Assembly (NCBI GenBank): GCA_028023455.1
Contig: JAQFVV010006271.1
Location: 1,245,795 to 1,309,794 of the forward strand
DNA from: Epiperipatus broadwayi
Taxonomy: Eukaryota > Onychophora > Udeonychophora > Euonychophora > Peripatidae
Length of the DNA stretch: 64,000 nt
Direction of reading: 5' to 3'
A program made the translations under genes and the position numbers. Shown piece after piece: positions 1 to 10,427 of the stretch; positions within the stretch are counted from its first letter, which is position 1; each line of letters begins with the position of its first letter. A model generated the notes under the pieces. It saw nothing but the letters and a program-made list of their open reading frames with translations. It did no database searches and was not told the origin of the DNA.

Positions 1-174
1 AAATGTTTACAAAAAAATGCCTGCTAGGAAATGTCATATTTAATATTTACATTTTATTTTTTAAAAAAAGAAATCACAGTGGAAAAATTAATTTTAAGAT
101 TTAAAGTTTATTTATTTATTTATTTTTTCATTAACCTATTGACAGAAAAATAAAAGAAATAATATAAATATATT
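1..174. other. AT-rich non-coding sequence
   Basis: Only homopolymer-rich AT sequence with a short TTTA run near 110-125. I see no coding sequence or recognisable repeat before the first foldback arm. Confidence 0.5.
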
Positions 175-300
175 TATGCTTTATGCATGTTAGCCAGTGC
201 AATTAAGACTTGAACTCAAACTTTTAACTCCCTACAATTATCCATTCTATCTTATACAACTGATACACATGACCACATAATGTGAAAAAGATAAATGATT

Positions 301-346
301 TACAATATATGTATTTCATATTGAACCAGCACTCATCAGTTGGTCC
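301..346 (-). ncRNA. Hammerhead-ribozyme-like motif, left arm of foldback 1
   Basis: Read on the minus strand, CUGAUGA (333-339) is followed by a weak helix II (GUGCU paired with AAUAU, including one C-A mismatch and two G-U wobbles), then GAAA (314-317). A tiny helix III (AUA with UAU) is followed by A as the cleavage-site residue. The 3' side UUG can pair with the 5' flank ACCAA as helix I, but only three pairs survive. It is the degenerate partner of the better copy at 401-448. Activity is doubtful. Confidence 0.4.
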
Positions 347-400
347 AGATCATTATCTCTCACACATATATAAACTGAAGTACTGATTGTTTTTATAATC

Positions 401-448
401 TGGACCAACTGATGAGTGCTGGTTCAGTATGAAATACTATATTGGTGA
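401..448 (+). ncRNA. Hammerhead-ribozyme-like motif, right arm of foldback 1
   Basis: The conserved core CUGAUGA lies at 409-415. Helix II is GUGCU (416-420) paired with AGUAU (426-430), five pairs including two G-U wobbles. GAA A follows at 431-434. Helix III is minimal (AU with AU, 3-nt loop), ending in U440 and A441 as the U-H cleavage site. Helix I is ACCAA (404-408) paired with UUGGU (442-446), five Watson-Crick pairs. All core elements are in the order of a type I hammerhead with a reduced helix III, as described for Penelope-like elements. The fold is by eye only, and helix III is very short. Confidence 0.5.
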
Positions 449-600
449 TCATTTATCTTTTTACATGTATGTGATTATGCCTATCAGTTGCATAGGATGG
501 AGTGGATAGTTGTAGGGAGCTTAAATCCTGAGTTCAAGTCTTCTAGTATATATAACATAATCCCAGTGCATAATGTTATACTGAAATAAATATACAAATA

Positions 601-950
601 TTAAGCATTAATTCACCCCACATGGTTAAGAAATCCAGTACCACCCTCTGCGAACTAATGTATAAATACATTAGAGTTCGCATTTCAAAATAGCCACCTC
701 AAAATGATACCACTTTGAACTATCTGCTATAAGATGTTATATATTGAAATACGAACAAACTCAAAGAACTTGAAATTTTATCAAGCAAAGATCTTAACTT
801 TTTGCTACTAACAAACATGTTTTAATATTATTATATAAAGACAAACTAAACATTAGTAAATTGGCTATTTTGAAATACGAACTCTAATGTATTTATATAT
901 TAGTTCAGGGCGGCACTATTCTTAACCATGTGGGGTGATTTAATGCTTAA
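601..950. repeat. Foldback element 2 (about 350 bp)
   Basis: The left arm (601-696) and right arm (861-950) are about 85-90 percent complementary and enclose a unique-looking 165-bp centre. Each arm contains its own smaller palindrome centred on a TATAAATA core (about 650-681 on the left), so a transcript could form a cruciform with side hairpins. No coding sequence is present. It sits 25 bp from foldback 1 but shares no obvious sequence with it. It is probably a MITE or foldback element of unknown superfamily. Confidence 0.75.
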
Positions 951-1310
951 TATATATATATAATTCAACTGAACAAGTTTTCCACTTGCTCTAAATCATC
1001 ACCCAATCTCAAAATGCTCTTCAATGTTGTATTTTATTTAGGTAATATATATTTTATCAGTTTACTTTACAAGTATAAGTTTTCCTATGTGCATTTGATG
1101 ATATTTATTATATTTTTAATAAAAATGATTACTGGAGTGACTTGTTCAATCATAAATATATTTTAGAACTCATATAATTTATTCAGTGTCTGTAATTATA
1201 TATTTCATATTTTGAAGTGTGAAAACAATAAGCTATGACTTAAGAATATGTAAGATTTTATATTTTTTGGCTAGTCTGGTTTATGAATAAGTAAAATAAA
1301 ATAAGATAGT

Positions 1311-1331
1311 AACAACAACAACAACAACAAC

Positions 1332-1381
<50 letters not shown>

Positions 1382-1385
1382 TAAT
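1311..1385. repeat. AAC/AAT trinucleotide microsatellite
   Basis: A run of about seven AAC units passes into about 16 AAT units. It lies exactly at the 3' side of the minus-strand LINE, so it may be the expanded 3' tail of that element rather than an independent microsatellite. Reading through it gives a poly-Ile/Val peptide that is not a gene. Confidence 0.9.
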
Positions 1386-1599
1386 GCTCCTTAGACAACA
1401 ATCAAACCTCTGATTACTCATCATCTTAATCATAGCTCCAAATGCACCATAAGCCATTCCCCTCCAAAATGCACTAACACAAGCCAACAGCTACATGGTT
1501 TACATTGATGTAACCCCATCTAATTAGAAATTACTTACATTAAGTGAAATACAATGCATATCAACTTTAACATCTATAGTTGAGCCCAAACCCATCAAA

Positions 1600-2450
1600 A
1601 CTTGCCTTTCAGTCTATTCCAAAAAAGAATTCACATAAGCAGTAAAACAGATGGTGCTTAGAGGGGGACCCCTGCAGAATGAATAAATGGGGTCTGAATT
1701 ATGGAGTCAAGGAGTCATTCAGAGAGGTCAAGATTGATCTGTTTAATAACAGATTTCCAATTAATCTCACATATATCAATGGAACTTCATAGTGCCTAAA
1801 AAGCAAGAGTAACTTGGCAGGCACCAGGGAGTCAAAAGCAGCTGCTATACCTATCTGGATTACAACAGGCTTCGTTTTCCTGCAAGATCTTATATACTCT
1901 ACCAATAACTTGAAGAGTCTCACCACTTCAATGGAAGATGAGCCCTTATGAGCAAATTGGTGCTTGGAGATTTTTGACAAGAGTTGCTGCTGAATTCTAT
2001 CCTTCACCAGGGATTCAACAGTTTTAATCAGCAACAGTGTAATTGATATAGGATGTATATTGCCTAATGGTGATAGGTTGATTTGTTTCTTCATAAAGGG
2101 TATAAGTGCAATAGGGTACAGATTGGGAATATTTTGAAATTTCCCAGCCAGCACTTCAACTAACCCTCGCACCACAGGAACAATGAATTTACTCAAATGG
2201 ATCGGTACAAAGTGCAGAATGCCATGTAGGCTGGGATGAACATGTTCAGGCTAGGACAGCAGCTTACTGAAAATTAGTTGCTCAGATATGCCATGCTCCT
2301 CAGATTCTTCATTTTCATGTCAAATGTTACTGATGTTAAATTTGTAACCCTGGCTTTGAAGAATTGGTGCAATTTGTTGAGCATGGCACTACCAGTATAA
2401 TGATCCTTATCTAATACAATCATGGATGGTGTGAGACTTCTTGCAGCACC
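1600..2450 (-). pseudogene. LINE A ORF2, reverse transcriptase part
   Basis: The longest open stretch is 1699-2196. It shows RT landmarks in order: PISITLLLIKTVESL (RT motif 1/2 region), HQFAHKGSSS (the finger motif usually read as QHGFR-x-GRST), then VVIQIGIAAAFDSL, the catalytic A box with the first Asp replaced by Gly (normally ID-x-x-xAFD). It continues past a frameshift to AGVPL-x-APSVLLL, the degenerate GVPQGS-x-LGP box at about 1640-1660. No YADD box is recognisable before the trinucleotide tail. With a lost catalytic Asp and no YADD box the product cannot be functional. The family is secure; the clade is not. Confidence 0.75.
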
Positions 2451-3415
2451 AATTACCTATCTGAGATAACTTTTTGTCCAGTAGTTTTGTGCTGGCAAAT
2501 AAATTTTGGCTCTCTTGGTGGCTATATATTGGGCAAGCAACCTCTGCTTGTCCTTATATTGTTTCTTGAGATCTAGTATTTCCCCAACACAGGCATTATT
2601 AGATAATAATTCACTGTTTCTGCTTGCAATTAGATTTAATTCTCTGAGTAGCCTGTTGGGAGCCCTTGTTCTCTGAGTAAATGAGTTGATTAGGGGACTG
2701 AGGATCCCAACAAAGGTAGACCAGACATGAATAGGCAGCAGTGATAGCAGTTGGATCTTATAAAACAAAATATATGATTCCAAGAAAATCCACTTGGGCA
2801 TATTTGCTTTATTAAGCAGTCCAATGGTCTTGTCACAGACAGCAGGGGGCTGTAATACAAAAGGTCAATGAGAGTTCTGTACCACCATGTGTAGAAAGAG
2901 AAGGCCCCCAGAGGAAAACATCTCTCCCACACAGCAGCACTCTATTGAGAAGATGAAGATACTTTAAATTAAATTGCTAATATGCAATGTTGAAATTGCC
3001 AAATAATATAATAGGTGACACTAGTGAGGCTAGGGCAGCATTGATCCTGTTTACCAAGTAGGCAGTCAGTTTAGAACCCTTCTAAAAATAGACACAAATT
3101 AGCACAATTGACATTCCATAAACAGTAATTTCCACAATTAGTAAATCAGAGTTCAGTATAAAGTTCTGATTTTTTGTAATTTTAATCTTTTACTAATCAA
3201 TATGGCAATGCCAGAAAAGATTGAGTATGAAGGATAATACTGAAGGACTGAACTGGCTCAAAATTTCATCAATTTTATTGTTCAATCACAGGTACAACTT
3301 CATTTCACATAAACACACAATTTGCATCTTACTTGTTTCCATCCACCTTTTTAGGACAAAACTCTATCAAGGGAATTTAATTCCCTGACATTAATGCCAG
3401 GAATTTAAGAGTCAT
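2451..3415 (-). pseudogene. LINE A ORF2, AP-endonuclease part and linker
   Basis: The minus-strand sequence begins near 3410 with FLALNVRELNSLDRVLS, matching the NVRGLN start of APE-type LINE endonucleases. It continues to MQIVCLCEMKLY (about 3290-3325), the motif usually read as iiCLQET, with the catalytic Glu present and Gln replaced. At about 2990-3020 SPIILFGNFNIAY corresponds to the GDFN box, with Asp changed to Asn's neighbour Gly-Asn. The open stretch 2457-2801 is the linker between endonuclease and RT. Several stops and at least two frameshifts interrupt it. These motifs in this order support the call despite decay. Confidence 0.65.
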
Positions 3416-3764
3416 AAGGATGTTGGATGAAAATCAAGGAATAACAATGCTAGTGATCCATGAATGAATTTTGGAGCAAACCAATTAATCATATTGTTCA
3501 TGAGCCTCAATCAGTGCAGTGAGGATTATGATACATGTCAAGATTGACATATTGATTTAAACATTCTGGCATTGAAGATTGATGGTGATTAGTGTCAGCT
3601 ACCTGAAGCCCTTCATTACCAGATGACTGCCCACCATGACATGATGCTGAACAGGTATTGCATTTATTTCTGTCAGTCTAGATCCCTCTGTGTTGGGCCT
3701 TAACATAGGCAGATGTTGCTGGTCTTGCACCACTTATGAGTCTGATGTCGAGTTACTAGTTTCC

Positions 3765-4690
3765 TCACTTGAGAGCCAAATGATTCCCAAACTTCCTTTT
3801 ACTAGTTGAATTTATTGCACAGATTTCATCTCCACCAGTTATATTAATAGAAGCATGGGTATTATCTTGCTCCCATTCTTCACTTATTTCCATTTGGTCT
3901 GTCTGATCAGGCATGTTTGGTTTGTATTGAATAATTTTAATCTCATTGTGCCTTGCAGCCACCATTAATGTATTTACAAGTGGCTGGTCAACTCTAGAGT
4001 GTTCTTGCCCAATGCTTAATGAATAGCTTTGATGTTTATCAGTCAAAACCACTTCACTATCTTTATCAAAGCCAGAAGCATTACTATTTGTATTCATTAC
4101 CATTTTATCACCTCTGAACACAACTTCACATTTGTAAAACCTGCTATTTCTTTCTCCACATCTCTGACAGTCTTTGTTTGGATAGGTTCTCACATAATGT
4201 ATTCTCTGTCCACATACAAAGCATTGGGGTTGAACACCTCACACTGCCATAAAGATTGGACAGCTGTTTTTCTCCAGCACTAAAGGAAGGTCACTTAGAA
4301 TGATGCCAGCTTCAATGTGAAAGTCACTGTATTGGGAGAGCAATTCCAACCCAGATCTCTTCTCTGTTAAATAATTGAATGAGGTTAAAGTTCTGAATCC
4401 TGATAGAAACTTCTGTAAATCATTGGTAGCAAAATTCAGGTAGCAATTTTTCACTATACCATGAACTATTATCAGATATGATGTGTCAATTTTAATCAAA
4501 AACCTTTTATTGAGGACACAATAGTTTCTTCTGAACAACACTTTTTGTATAATGTTGAAAAACTCCATGATAAAATATCTTTTAGTAGGGTAATGAAACA
4601 CCCTTTTTATAGCATTCCCTAACTGGTTATTCTTAATTAATGTAAAAAAAATTATCCACAGTGAATTGAAATAAATTACAATCAACATTA
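3765..4690 (-). pseudogene. LINE A ORF1, zinc-knuckle C-terminal half
   Basis: Two overlapping frames, 4688-4239 and 4193-3765, are joined by one frameshift near 4230. The joined reading contains CFVCGQRIHYVRTYPNKDC and then a second pair CQRCGERNSRFYKC, so a CCHC-type knuckle with extended spacing followed by further cysteines (about 4140-4235). The region before it resembles the folded core of LINE gag-like ORF1 proteins, which bind the element's RNA. The tail after the knuckle is acidic and polar. The protein would coat the RNA in the ribonucleoprotein particle. Assignment rests on the knuckle and on its position upstream of the endonuclease. Confidence 0.6.
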
Positions 4691-5599
4691 GTGGTGGCCA
4701 GAATCAGAGTGCATTCACTGGCATAGTTTAAAAAGAAATTAAATAACATAGAAGAAATCCTATTATTAAAGTTATCACTGATTTGGTTGTAAATATTTGT
4801 CTTGAAATCTGCACTATTAAGATCCAAACTGTGTTTCATGTAACTGCCCAGGTTTAAATTTTCTTCATTATCTAAATCCATCAATGCCAGCCCTGCCATT
4901 TCTCCACTTTTGGCCATTCTGCTGCCTTTAGCTTTGATGTAAGAGTTAGCCTTAGAAGAAGGGCTGTTATTTTGCATAATAATATTCATTGAACCCAATT
5001 TAAACTTTTAAGCATAAGAAACATTGGTTTCAGCAGAGGATTCACTTGATTTATCTACAATAGCACTATTACTGTTATTAATTAGTGGAGGGAACTGAGG
5101 TATAGCATGTTTTTCTTCAATTATTGAATTATGTAGGTTGTACTGCATTTTAGAATTAGTATTGCAATTTTCTGAATTGTTGTGGTTAAGAATGATATTT
5201 GTATTCACTATATCGTCATTTTGGGCACTAATTTCGGTCTTAAAATTGGACTGGGAACTTATAATTTCATCTGAGTCATCATTATTTGGCATTTTAAAAT
5301 TGCTTGTTTCATTAAATCGGACAGAATTAGCTACATTATTATAGAGATTGGGGAATTCCAGTAAAGTGCCCCCTTTTTTAAAAAGATTTTGCAGTTTTAT
5401 ATTTTTTACCGATATCAATATAGAATCATTCATATCTTGATTGTTTTTGGTATTTACATTTTTCAGCATTGCATCTAGATTTTGGTCTATAATTGGAGAT
5501 TTAAGTTGGTCTATAATTGGAGATTTATGTTTATCCTGAGATTTAAAAAGGTTTTCATTAAGATTTTTATACTTTTCATTGGAAACCACCTAACATTAA

Positions 5600-5875
5600 G
5601 TTTAGACTTAGTTAAACCACTAAACATCACATGATCACTATCTCATACTAGCACATATTGTTATTAAACAATTCAAAACAGCAAAACTCTCCATATAGTA
5701 GTGCCATCTTGTGCTAACAAGAGCAATCAATGGATGCCAGAAGGCTTGTGCATAAAATCCCTATCTAGTGCCTACTCATCCAATATCCCCAGACTAGTTT
5801 CTGGCTTGTGGCCTTTATCAGTGAGGAGCCTTGGATCTGAGAGCACTTGCTGTTTTGAATTGTTTAGACTTAGTT
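5600..5875 (-). mobile_element. Ribozyme-bearing short repeat (copy a) with 14-bp target-site duplications
   Basis: A 248-bp insert (5614-5861) is flanked by perfect 14-bp direct repeats, GTTTAGACTTAGTT, at 5600-5613 and 5862-5875. A diverged relative lies at about 30075-30312 on the other strand, sharing most of the length. An internal 19-bp inverted repeat (5666-5684 with 5847-5865) could close most of the insert into a stem. It has no open reading frame. Long target duplications point to target-primed retrotransposition, so it is SINE-like in behaviour, but it has no tRNA-like promoter. Instead it carries a hammerhead-like motif. Confidence 0.8.
5785..5828 (-). ncRNA. Hammerhead-ribozyme-like motif in copy a
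   Basis: Minus strand: helix I UCCUCA (from 5822-5827) pairs with UGGGGA (from 5786-5791), six pairs including one G-U. The core is CUGAUAA (5815-5821), so the normally invariant G8 is A. Helix II is GGC-CACAA-GCC, flanked by an A on each side. GAAA (5798-5801) is followed by CUAGU and C as the cleavage-site residue; helix III is one or two pairs. Arrangement and helix I agree with a type I hammerhead, but the core substitution predicts poor or no activity. Confidence 0.45.
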
Positions 5876-6150
5876 ATTAATTTAGATTTTGTAATTGGAA
5901 TTTTTCGACATTATTTTGAGGACTTTTATGACTTTTGTTAGATTTATCTACAATGTTTTTAACATTAGGAGATGAATTTTGAACATCCTTTAAGGTTTTC
6001 TTTTTTCAAGTCTCACTCAGTGCACTTTTGCTGCTTGGAATCCATACTGAAATGTTCCTTTGGCCTCTCCATGATGTGAAAGAATTTCTTGTGATTACTT
6101 TCTCACTTATTCAATGACTCGGCACTGTTAAATTATAGTTCAAAGTCTTA

Positions 6151-8080
6151 CCTTTCAAATAGTAATTCCTCTGATTAAATGTGTGTAAAAATATAATATA
6201 AAAGACAAAAGTAGCACAATATAGAAAAAATTTTGAAAGTAATTATTAATGCCACGGAGTAAGTAACTCAAGTAACTCAATCTTCATTATGACCTACTTT
6301 CAAGTTCTGACCATCTAATTCCAGCCAAGAAATCCTGGTTATTATTTTAATTTTTACCTATAATAATCAAGAAAAAGGAACACCCTACATTGTTTCTGGG
6401 AAAACATAAAGACAGTTACATAAGAGAACATTCATTTATCTATGCTATACTAAGGATTTTTATTAGTCATAGATTAAATGTATAAAAAAATGGATTCAAA
6501 GATAAATCTTAAAGCATGTTTGAATAAAATTTTAGTTGAAGAAATGATTAAAACTAAGCAGTACTAATTTTAATATGACTTTTATGTAAAGCTTAAAAAC
6601 TTATAATGAGCATTATATAGGCTAATTGATGATTACATTTATATGATTGCGAATAAGTGGTCTACTAATAGGAAAGAAAGTATTATTTATCATTTGAAAT
6701 ATATAAAAAAATAAGATAAGTGTAAAAAAATAAAACCATCCTCAAAAATATTTAATAATGAATAAAGATGTATTGAAAATAAATTGTGAATAAACAGATG
6801 AAATAAACCTTCTATGTCTGTGGAATGTAATCTTACTCTACAGTTAAAAGAAAATGTGAAATACTTTTTTTTCTTAATAATAATAGTAGCCAAAAATTAG
6901 CAAGGAATCAGTTGAATGCTAAATTATTACTAGCGCAGGGAGCATTTAAATCAAACTGATAAAGCAAGTTGTGGATAATCTATAATTACTAAAAAAAAAA
7001 GCCGCTACTGTCAATAACCCAGTGAATTGTGAATTTTATAATTGTAATAATCTTTGAATGAAAACAAAGGTATCAAAAGTGATAATCTTGAGGTGTAACC
7101 AGTTTGCATCATGTGGAATGATTAGAATGCCAGTAAAAATTAAAGTGTTTTTTAGGAACTCGCACTTTAAAAAAAAAAACTCTTGCACATAATGTTTGTA
7201 TAATATTTGTATGTTAATTTTATACATTAAACATAGTTGTTATTACAATAGATAATGAAAATAATAATTAATTTAAATTTGTTTATTTATGCCATGAATT
7301 ATTTTGAAAGATATATGTTTATCAAATAGTGTTAGATAACGAACATAAATAAAGATGATAAATAAGTAGATGAAATATACCATAAAAGTAGTTACCAAAA
7401 TATATGTTATGAAGAGAAAATTGGTTTGTGTTTAAATATACAATATTAAAAAGGAGAAATGATGATATTTTAAATTTGATCATAAGTTTTAAGATGAATA
7501 ATTTAATATAGTTATACAAATTATATTTTAGTTTGTCATTTGTATAAGCAAACAGTTATAAGAAAGATCTTAAACAAATATATTATAAAAAAGATCTTAA
7601 ACAAATATATAAGTTGGAAATATGAAGGTAATAATTAAGTAGTTAGATAGAGCAAACATAAATATTTTATTTATGATGCACTAAAGGGTGGTCTATTAAC
7701 ATTTAGCTGAATCTTATAAATTATAGCTGAAAATTATTGCAGAAAGATATAGGGATTCAGATTTAATAGTACACAGCATAAAATTCTTATTGGTTGTCTT
7801 TTAGTATATAGGTTGAGAATAAAACCACAGGAAGATGGAGTTTGAGATCAAACACTAATTGATGATTTTATAATTGTTATAATAATATTTTTTTAGAAAA
7901 TAAGTAAATAAATAAAGATCAAAGGATGAATATCATGGAGTCTACCAATAAACAAAAGGTGACATTTCACCTTATTATAATAAGATTATTGTATTGAAGC
8001 AAGAATATAATAATGTTTTCCATTTTGTCTTTATAAGTTAAAGGCTAACTTATAATGGGTTGATAATTGCAAAAGAATGG
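6151..8080. other. AT-rich non-coding sequence
   Basis: No coding sequence is recognised; the open stretches on the minus strand are low-complexity Phe/Ile/Lys readings of AT-rich DNA. A short tandem duplication of a 20-bp unit beginning AAGATCTTAAAC occurs at about 7564-7612. The repeat family starting at about 8080 may extend leftward into this stretch, with weak similarity to the inverse of 59.2-59.5 kb, but I cannot establish this by eye. Confidence 0.4.
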
Positions 8081-9247
8081 AAAAACTGCTTAGATAATGG
8101 AGACCCCTGATTTGTGATATATAGAAGAAAATATATAAAGGTATATACCACACAGCACCATACTACATGAAAAAGTAATGTTTCTTTTTGTTTAGTTTTA
8201 TTTTTTTAAATATCAAAAAGTTAAAAGGGGAATGGACGTTTTTTAATTGTTATAGTGTCAATATATTATATTTGTATATAAATGTATTACTTAGGTCATT
8301 TTACATTACCTGTTAGTTAAAATGTTTATTATAATATCTTGTTAATAATATGATTAAAGATGTTTTGAAAGTTAACTTGAGTATTAAGAGTTTTATTTCT
8401 TTTGAGGAAGTCATTGTCACCACATCACATGAGCCCAATGTGTACTGTTTGAGATTGCAATAAGAAATTAAACCAGTATAAAACAATACCACCATTATTT
8501 AAGAACACATTTTGTAAAAGAGATTTTAATTTGATGTAAACTGCCTTGATCACATAAGGATTGATGATATTGCAAATTATTAAAGTATGCTTATTTATAA
8601 GGAATTAAATTATGAATTATTTATTATTAAAATGTAGATAATATTAGTTTAAGAGTAAGTATTAGGGAACATAAATATAAAACAGGAGTACAATTTTGAT
8701 TATAGATTCAGCTTATAAGTCTTTTCATAATTAATACATTACCTATAGAGTTCAGTAAAATCCCTCTTGATATTTTATAGGTGGATTAAATAATTAATTA
8801 AAAATCAATGATTATCCTGATAACTCTTTGGTATAAATTTATTATTATGATTACTGTTAATTACAATCCTATAGAAGTAATAAGAATAACATTCAGTATA
8901 CAATAACATGATAGCATAATTTCTTCCTTTGTTAAATGAAAGTCAATAATTATAGATGTTTTATTATATTCATTTAATTATTATTGTTAGTCATGAAGTA
9001 TATAGATACTGAATAAGGAGGAGTATCTGGGCATTCTCATGTCATTGGATCAATACTTTTGTGTTTATTTAATGTTAAAGGGTATACAATATTGTTGACA
9101 GGAGAGAAGATTTTCATAATTATTAATATCAACCAAAGATAATTAAAAAATGGTAAGAGACTTAAATATTATCTAGATCAAATCATAGGATGACTTAATG
9201 TAGGGACTTGGCATATCATCTAGGGGTCATCATCCTATTGGCAGGGT
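8080..9247 (+). repeat. Unidentified dispersed repeat, copy 1 (at least 1.2 kb)
   Basis: This stretch matches the reverse complement of about 57476-58690 along its whole length. Good anchors are GTAAAATCCCTCTTGATATT (8757), AATCAATGATTATCCTGA (8804) and GGAGGAGTATCTGGGCATTC (9018), each found inverted in the other copy. Similarity is roughly 65-75 percent by eye, so the copies are old. Both copies end at the same side next to a short TA repeat. There is no open reading frame and no recognisable terminal motif. It could be a large non-autonomous DNA element or an ancient segmental duplication. Confidence 0.7.
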
Positions 9248-10427
9248 ACAATATATATAATGATTCAATGAAAAGTAAATGTTATAATATTTAACAATAA
9301 AAGATGTTATAACTATAAAAAGAGATATATTGACACCAATACTGTTTTTCAAAAATTTGTAATTTCTTTATTACAAATATAAGTTTACAAGAGAAAAAAC
9401 ATTCTTTAAAATAATATTTCAGCATTGCAAATATAAAATACAGTAAAATACATAAGCAAAAGAGTACTGTTTATTTTGATATATTTTTAATACAATTATT
9501 ATTTGAATTCCATTTCTAAAATCTTGATGAATTATTGTTAGACATCATAAAGCAATAAAAATATTTTCTAAAATTTAAAATTGTACTTATAATTATTAAA
9601 ACATCACAGAAATATAAATTCTATGATCATAAAAGAGGCATTCTTTTTTTAGCCAATCATAACTCTTTGTTTAATTATATTAAAATTCTTTTGATTTGTC
9701 TTCCTTCAAGTCAAAGATTTTTGAATAACAACTGAATTTAATTATAAATATTTTTGTCTTCAAAATAAATATTTGTAAAATATTCTGTAAAATTAATCAT
9801 AAGTAAGTAAATAAGTTATTAAAAATATGCAATTTATCTTTCTGCAATAGCACAAAACAAAGCACTTTCAAATACTCTCACAAGCAGTCTCCAATCCTGA
9901 GAACAAAGAATCTACTAATCAACACTACTGTTGCCTCAATTGCACTAGGACTTCTGTAGAATACAGGTATATTCAGATTCCTTTAAAATAAAAAATCATT
10001 ATATACTTTAATTTCCAGTTTTTGCTACTAGATAAGTAAAATATTGCCAAATGAATGCTACAGATAACTATAACAGAGTGATGATAAAATGTAGATGCAC
10101 AACACAACCAAAAATGCTGCTAGTAGTGAATCTGTTAACTTTTTGTTTATCAATATAGTTTGAATATAGTTTAATAATTATATATATAAATCTTAGTTCT
10201 TCTTTAACTATAAATATCTTTTTATTTGGTAAGAAATGTGTTTTAATATAATAACATTTGATTATTTAGTTTATATAATATATGATTTCTGAATAGAAAA
10301 CTACATTGTTTCCAGTTTTAAATCTAAACTTGTTATAGATAAAGGAAAAAGCAAGCAATTAAATATGGGGATGGATATTTAAATATGCTATTATCAGGCA
10401 ATCACTAATTACTCAAGTTTAATATAG
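9248..10427. other. AT-rich non-coding sequence
   Basis: No gene or repeat recognised. The last 100 bp before LINE B may still belong to that element but cannot be read as protein. Confidence 0.4.

Larger units (their letters stand above)
175..575. repeat. Foldback element 1 (two inverted arms, about 400 bp)
   Basis: The left arm (about 175-350) is matched in reverse complement by the right arm (about 398-575) around a spacer of roughly 47 bp. The inner 40 bp of the arms are almost identical; the match decays outward but can still be followed through the blocks at 205-237 and 510-535. Each arm carries a hammerhead-ribozyme-like core, on opposite strands (listed separately). No open reading frame is present, so this is a non-autonomous element. 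It could be a miniature foldback transposon or two head-to-head copies of a ribozyme-bearing repeat; the ribozyme cores favour the second. I could not define a target-site duplication. Confidence 0.8.
4633..6072 (-). pseudogene. LINE A ORF1, Asn/Lys-rich N-terminal half, split by an insertion
   Basis: The open stretches 4998-4633 and 5589-5008 encode low-complexity protein very rich in Asn, Ser and Lys, with an imprecise internal repeat (SPIIDQ twice near the start of 5589-5008). Upstream of the inserted repeat the same composition resumes (about 6072-5876), beginning with a possible start MERPKEHFSMDSKQQKC at 6072 and continuing through a stop. The insertion at 5614-5861 therefore landed within ORF1. 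I recognise no conserved domain here; the identity comes from position and continuity with the zinc-knuckle half. Confidence 0.5.
1386..6150 (-). mobile_element. LINE A: APE-type non-LTR retrotransposon, inactivated
   Basis: Read on the minus strand the element runs from about 6150 (5') to the trinucleotide tail at 1311-1385 (3'). It has the two-ORF layout of APE-type LINEs: an Asn/Lys-rich ORF1 ending in a zinc knuckle, then ORF2 with an endonuclease and the first part of a reverse transcriptase. Stops and frameshifts break every domain. The RT palm after the GVP-type motif is missing or unreadable, so the 3' part is internally deleted. ORF1 is interrupted by a 248-bp repeat at 5614-5861. 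The clade is uncertain: the endonuclease start (LNVRELNS) resembles L1/Tx1-like elements. The 5' boundary is where coding-like sequence stops and is approximate. Confidence 0.75.

Noticed and set aside
1281-1487. Open frame with poly-Ile/poly-Val
   Set aside because: Its central part is the AAT/AAC microsatellite and the rest is the LINE A 3' end; not a gene.
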